This document shows positions 5,172-7,825 of a DNA stretch of 7,825 nt, one piece after another. The DNA is from an uncultured Oscillospiraceae bacterium. Lineage in GTDB: Bacteria > Bacillota > Clostridia > Oscillospirales > Oscillospiraceae. The notes beneath the pieces are model-generated. The model saw only the letters and a list, made by a program, of their open reading frames with translations, did not search any database and was not told the origin of the DNA. The stretch is from the NCBI GenBank assembly GCA_934631005.1, contig CAKTXA010000051.1, forward strand, positions 1 to 7,825, read 5' to 3'. The stretch's first letter is position 1, and each line of letters opens with the position of its first letter. Both the position numbers and the translations under genes were made by a program.

Positions 5172-6457
5172 GCCACCGGCAGGATGGTGAATCTGGCGTT
5201 CAGAAGGGCAAACGCGGCGGTGAAGGGGCGCATGAAGTTCCAGTAGCCCAGCCCCCGCAGGGAGAATTCCTGCACCAGATCGTACTTTGCCGCGCAGCTG
5301 CGCGGGTCCTCGAACCAGACCTCGTGGATGGCTCCGGCGCGGTCGGTGTAGGTAAAATACGGCGTCTGCGCCGCCTCGTCAAAGCGGATCTCCGCGCCCA
5401 TCTGCGCGGCCAGCGCCGCCGCGGCCTCGTTCCCAAGCGACTGCGCGCGGCTCTCGCCCGCGGCATACGGCAGCGTCCAGTCGTAGGCGTAGTTCGGAAA
5501 GCCGAGCAGGATCTTGCCCGCCGGGATCTCCGTCAGCGCGTACTCCACCACCCGCCGCACCGCGCCGATCGGCGCCACCGCCATCGCCGGGCCGTAGGTG
5601 TAGCCCCATTCGTATGTCATCAGCAGCACGGCGTCGGCGTTTTCGCCGAGGCGGCGGTAGTCGTGGCCTTCGTAGAGCGCGCCGGGCTGATCGGCAGACG
5701 TTTTGGGCGCGAGCGCGCAGACGAGCACGCCGCCCGCCGCGTTTACCGCCGCGCGCAGCTCGCCGAGGAACGCCGCGAACGCGTCCGCCAGCTCCGCGCC
5801 GAGGAACTCAAAATCGACGTCCACGCCGCCGTAGCCGCCGCGGCGCATCTGCGCGACCGTCTCGGCGATGAGCCGCGCTCTGCGCCCCTCGTCCTCCAGC
5901 ACCGCCCGCGCCCGCAGAGCGGAAAACCCGCCGCCCTCCGTGAGCGTGGACAGGTGCAGAAGCGTCTGCACGCCGTATTCCAGCGCCAGCGCCGTCAGCC
6001 CCGCGTCCGCCGGGGCGATCAGCCCGCCGTCCTCCGCGATGCCGTAGGTAAACGGGCACAGCGCCGAAGCATACGGCAAAATGCCGCGCAGCACCGGTTC
6101 CTGCACGTTTGTGTACGCGTAGCCCAGCGCGGAGGCTGTGTGCGTGCGCATCGACTCCTGACTGAGCACGAGCGTCTGCCCGGGGTAGAGCATCGTGCCG
6201 CCGGAGAGATTGGGATTGTTGCGCCAGAGCGTTTTGACGTCCGTGCCGAAGCGCTGCGCGATGGCATAGAGCGTGTCGCCCGCGCGGACGGTATACACCG
6301 CGCGCGGCTGCAGAATGAGCAAACACTGCCCTACGGCAAGGCGGTACGGCTCGCGCAGGCCGTTCTGCCGCGCGATCAGCCCCGGATGGAGCCCATACTG
6401 CCGGGCGATCGAATAGAGTGTCTGCCCGGCTGTGACGATATGCAGGTGCAAAAGCAT
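5168..6457 (-). CDS. YaaH/SleL-type LysM-GH18 spore peptidoglycan glycosidase
   Basis: The 429-aa product has two N-terminal LysM repeats, residues about 4-50 (HIVTAGQTLYSIARQYGL) and 53-99 (YTVRAGDTLYAIAQRFG), then a glycoside hydrolase 18 barrel from about 108 to the end. YaaH/SleL enzymes act as N-acetylglucosaminidases on cortex peptidoglycan during spore germination. The catalytic motif reads G-G-V-D213-V-D215-F-E217, so the acid Glu and the nearby Asp are present while the first Asp of the usual DxxDxDxE is Gly. MTYEWGYTYGPAMAVAPI (280-297) and GLGYWNFMRPF are typical of this family. There is no signal peptide, as in known members made in the mother cell. The ATG at 6457 has GAGGAG only three bases upstream; a TTG at 6451 would have nine-base spacing and may be the true start. 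The gene is divergent from ung. Confidence 0.9.
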   Translation of the reverse strand: MLLHLHIVTAGQTLYSIARQYGLHPGLIARQNGLREPYRLAVGQCLLILQPRAVYTVRAGDTLYAIAQRFGTDVKTLWRNNPNLSGGTMLYPGQTLVLSQESMRTHTASALGYAYTNVQEPVLRGILPYASALCPFTYGIAEDGGLIAPADAGLTALALEYGVQTLLHLSTLTEGGGFSALRARAVLEDEGRRARLIAETVAQMRRGGYGGVDVDFEFLGAELADAFAAFLGELRAAVNAAGGVLVCALAPKTSADQPGALYEGHDYRRLGENADAVLLMTYEWGYTYGPAMAVAPIGAVRRVVEYALTEIPAGKILLGFPNYAYDWTLPYAAGESRAQSLGNEAAAALAAQMGAEIRFDEAAQTPYFTYTDRAGAIHEVWFEDPRSCAAKYDLVQEFSLRGLGYWNFMRPFTAAFALLNARFTILPVA

Positions 6458-6494
6458 CAACTCCTCAGCATATTCTATGCCGCCGCGCGGGGGC

Positions 6495-6523
6495 TTGTGC
6501 GTGTCCGGCTTCGATGCTATACT
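6495..6523 (+). promoter_or_regulatory. Sigma-A promoter for ung
   Basis: TTGTGC (6495-6500), a 17-bp spacer and TATACT (6518-6523), with TGC before the -10 as in an extended -10 element. The predicted start near 6530 gives a short leader of about 22 bases that contains AGGAGG at 6538-6543. Confidence 0.75.
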
Positions 6524-6551
6524 GTTTGCAAACGAACAGGAGGAACAGGCG

Positions 6552-7220
6552 ATGATCAACCTTGGCGGATGGAACGCGCTGCTCGCGCAGGAGCTGGAAA
6601 AGCCGTATTTTGCGGCGCTGATGGAGAAGGTGGACGCGGCGTATGCGCGCGGGGCGGTCTTTCCGCCGCGGGGGGACCTGTTCGCCGCCTTCCGCCTGAC
6701 CCCGCCGGAGCGCGTGCGGGCCGTTATTCTGGGGCAGGACCCGTATCACGAGCCGGGGCAGGCGCACGGGCTGGCCTTTTCGGTGCGCCCGGGGGTGAAG
6801 CTGCCGCCGTCGCTGCGGAATATCTTCCGCGAGCTGGAGAGCGACTGCGGCGTCCCGCCGCGCAGCAGCGGCGACCTGACCGGCTGGGCGGAGCAGGGCG
6901 TGTTCCTGCTCAACACCGTGCTGAGCGTGGAGAGCGGCAGGGCGAACAGCCACGCGGGCTTCGGCTGGCAGACGTTCACCGACGCCGTGGCCGCGCAGCT
7001 GCGCAGCCTGCCGCAGCCGGTCGCGTTTGTCCTCTGGGGCGCGCAGGCGCAAAAAAAAGCGGCCGTCGCCGCCGACTCCCCCCATCCCCGCCTCGTCCTC
7101 CAGTCCCCCCACCCCAGCCCCCTCAGCTCCTACCGCGGCTTCTTCGGCAGCAGGCCGTTTTCCCAGATCAATGCGTTCTTAGAGGGACATGGTGAGCAGG
7201 GCATAGATTGGAGCCGCTGA
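6552..7220 (+). CDS. ung: Uracil-DNA glycosylase, family 1
   Basis: This enzyme removes uracil from DNA and starts base excision repair. The 222-aa length is normal. The family-1 motifs are complete: GQDPYH (61-66) with the water-activating D63, GLAFSV (73-78) with the uracil-stacking F76, LLNTVLSVE (119-127) with N121 for uracil recognition, and HPSPLSSYRGFFG (187-199) with catalytic H187 and the DNA-intercalating Leu191. WGAQAQKK (162-169) is also typical. The ATG at 6552 follows AGGAGG by eight bases and gives the usual N terminus; an in-frame ATG at 6432 lies upstream of the promoter. The gene is transcribed alone. No convincing intrinsic terminator follows it before the repeat element at 7289. 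Confidence 0.98.
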   Translation: MINLGGWNALLAQELEKPYFAALMEKVDAAYARGAVFPPRGDLFAAFRLTPPERVRAVILGQDPYHEPGQAHGLAFSVRPGVKLPPSLRNIFRELESDCGVPPRSSGDLTGWAEQGVFLLNTVLSVESGRANSHAGFGWQTFTDAVAAQLRSLPQPVAFVLWGAQAQKKAAVAADSPHPRLVLQSPHPSPLSSYRGFFGSRPFSQINAFLEGHGEQGIDWSR

Positions 7221-7288
7221 GCAAACCGAATGCCTCTCCCGGCGGTACGCAGTATCGTTTCTTTGCCGCAGTGCCGATTTGCTGAGGA

Positions 7289-7507
7289 CCCCTTGGCTTC
7301 CCCTCGGGGAAGCTGTCTGCGGAGCGTTAGCGGAGCAGACTGATGAGGGTCGGGGAGCAGTTACGTTTTGTTGAGCATGCTAAGCTATCCGTCCGTGCTC
7401 CCCGGCCCTCATCCGCCCCCTTCGGGGGCACCTGTCCCTACCCTCTTTGTCCCTTCGGGACATTTCCCCCTGATAGGGGGAATCGGCCCCGAGGGGAAGG
7501 TATGGGG
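7289..7507. repeat. Large palindrome with side hairpins (right)
   Basis: The outer arms at 7289-7309 and 7487-7507 pair at 17 of 21 positions. The inner arms, GATGAGGGTCGGGGAGCA (7342-7359) and TGCTCCCCGGCCCTCATC (7396-7413), are identical to those of the left copy. Side hairpins are TTCCCCTCGGGGAA (7298-7311), GTCTGC/GCAGAC (7315-7340), GCCCCC/GGGGGC (7415-7429), TGTCCC/GGGACA (7448-7462) and TTCCCCC/GGGGGAA (7464-7482). The right arm holds more side hairpins than the left copy does, which accounts for its extra length. Confidence 0.85.
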
Positions 7508-7555
7508 TGCGCACCGCCCTGCCGCTGCGTGTAAAAGCCTCAGCTGCCCACTTGC

Positions 7556-7575
7556 GGGAGGGGCAAGCCCCTCCC
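7556..7575 (+). repeat. Hairpin cassette, GGGAGGGGC core
   Basis: GGGAGGGGC (7556-7564) pairs perfectly with GCCCCTCCC (7567-7575) around AA. It is preceded by GC and followed by CTACG. It is the counterpart of 1014-1033, with a compensated change at the fourth pair. Confidence 0.82.
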
Positions 7576-7623
7576 CTACGTTACGACGAAGGGGCGATGG
7601 TACGGCGGTGGTCGATGGGGTGC

Positions 7624-7644
7624 GGGCGGGGTAGAACCCCGCCC
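7624..7644 (+). repeat. Hairpin cassette, GGGCGGGGT core
   Basis: GGGCGGGGT (7624-7632) pairs perfectly with ACCCCGCCC (7636-7644) around AGA. The flanks are GC before and CCTACGG after, so the outer bases are the same as in the neighbouring cassettes while the core differs. The left element has no counterpart of this extra cassette. Confidence 0.82.
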
Positions 7645-7672
7645 CTACGGCATGACCGGCGGTGCGGTGTGC

Positions 7673-7698
7673 GGGCCGATGTGGGCATCGGCCCCTAC
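7673..7698 (+). repeat. Hairpin cassette with CCGATG core (right)
   Basis: GGGCCGATG (7673-7681) pairs perfectly with CATCGGCCC (7686-7694) around TGGG and is followed by CTAC. Its reverse complement matches the cassette at 956-982 except in the loop and one edge base. It is the outermost module of the right element, as its partner is of the left one. Confidence 0.82.
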
Positions 7699-7753
7699 AA
7701 ACGTGTTGCGTGGTCGCCGTAGGTCGTACAAATTTATTTTTGCATTCTGCGGG

Positions 7754-7782
7754 CGGACAGGGTCTGTATAGCCCGGTATGAT
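7754..7782 (+). promoter_or_regulatory. Probable promoter for a gene beyond the window
   Basis: CGGACA (7754-7759), a 17-bp spacer and TATGAT (7777-7782). The -10 is one base from consensus and the -35 keeps GACA-type bases. The predicted start is near 7789, inside the first of two direct repeats. No gene follows within the window. Confidence 0.5.
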
Positions 7783-7819
7783 TATTTACAGTTTGTTCGG
7801 GGAGATCATTTACAGTCTG
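7780..7819 (+). repeat. Two direct repeats at a promoter, possible operator
   Basis: GATTATTTACAGTTTG (7780-7795) and GATCATTTACAGTCTG (7804-7819) match at 14 of 16 positions and are 24 bases apart. The first overlaps the -10 and likely start site of the promoter at 7754-7782. Placement suggests a binding site for a regulator, but no regulator is visible here and the array may continue past the window end. Confidence 0.6.
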
Positions 7820-7825
7820 GAGTAA

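Larger units (their letters stand above)
7289..7698 (+). repeat. Composite palindromic repeat element, right copy
   Basis: This gene-free stretch is the inverted, longer homologue of 956-1258: a large palindrome first (7289-7507), then three hairpin cassettes (7556-7575, 7624-7644, 7673-7698). Bases 7293-7367 match the reverse complement of 1171-1245 at 69 of 75 positions. In both copies the arm that carries GTCTGC/GCAGAC faces the 6-kb block between them and the cassettes face away. The small open frames that cross it follow the hairpins rather than any coding pattern, so I do not call genes. Confidence 0.85.

Noticed and set aside
6464..6479. Sporulation sigma-K-like -10 (CATAGAATA, minus strand) with an AC 17 bases upstream, ahead of the LysM-GH18 gene
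   Set aside because: It fits CATAnnnTA, which would suit a mother-cell spore gene, but the start of transcription would fall within the GAGGAG ribosome binding site, leaving almost no leader. Start-site mapping near 6464 would decide.
5165..7195. Plus-strand open frame of 676 codons
   Set aside because: It is antisense to the LysM-GH18 gene and out of frame with ung, with Arg-rich low-complexity translation and no ribosome binding site.
7221..7288. Terminator after ung
   Set aside because: Only weak, imperfect pairing without a T-run is visible; no intrinsic terminator can be supported.
7554..7698. CRISPR array
   Set aside because: The units have different cores, irregular spacing (about 49-68 bases) and no constant repeat longer than the short edges; no cas gene is present.
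7343..7722. Short plus-strand open frames
   Set aside because: They translate the palindrome and hairpin cassettes and lack start signals.

Overview
The window looks like a piece of chromosome from a GC-rich, spore-forming member of the Clostridia, most likely an Oscillospiraceae/Ruminococcaceae-type gut bacterium. This is inferred from the Firmicutes-style 23S-5S ending, strong AGGAGG ribosome binding sites, textbook sigma-A promoters, very GC-rich coding DNA, a YaaH/SleL-type LysM-GH18 spore enzyme, and GC-rich palindromic intergenic repeats of a kind I associate with that group. No species can be named from the sequence alone.

Layout, left to right. Bases 1-276 are the end of an rRNA operon: the 3' tail of 23S rRNA, a complete 5S rRNA and a strong intrinsic terminator. 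A small gene for a single-pass membrane protein (441-863, minus) runs towards the rRNA operon from its own promoter. Bases 894-1340 hold no gene: there is a composite palindromic repeat element (956-1258) and a five-unit 7-bp tandem repeat next to the bipA terminator. Then come typA/bipA (minus, own promoter and terminator), a divergent gene for a degenerate ferritin-like helical protein (3360-3899, plus), and a bidirectional terminator shared with the convergent DUF362 ferredoxin-type gene (3989-5098, minus). Upstream of that, on the same strand, is a LysM-LysM-GH18 gene (5168-6457), and divergent from it is ung (6552-7220, plus). The last 600 bases hold a second copy of the composite element (7289-7698) and a promoter with two direct repeats that probably drives a gene beyond the window.

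The genes do not form an obvious single pathway: ribosome-associated GTPase, DNA repair, spore cortex hydrolysis and an iron-sulphur protein are ordinary chromosomal functions, mostly with their own promoters. The unusual content lies between the genes. Two related elements of about 300 and 410 bp, each a large palindrome with side hairpins followed by GC-rich hairpin cassettes, sit in inverted, mirror-image order around a 6-kb block. The cassettes share outer bases but carry different self-complementary cores, and one homologous pair shows a fully compensatory base-pair change. This is the best candidate for an under-described system here.
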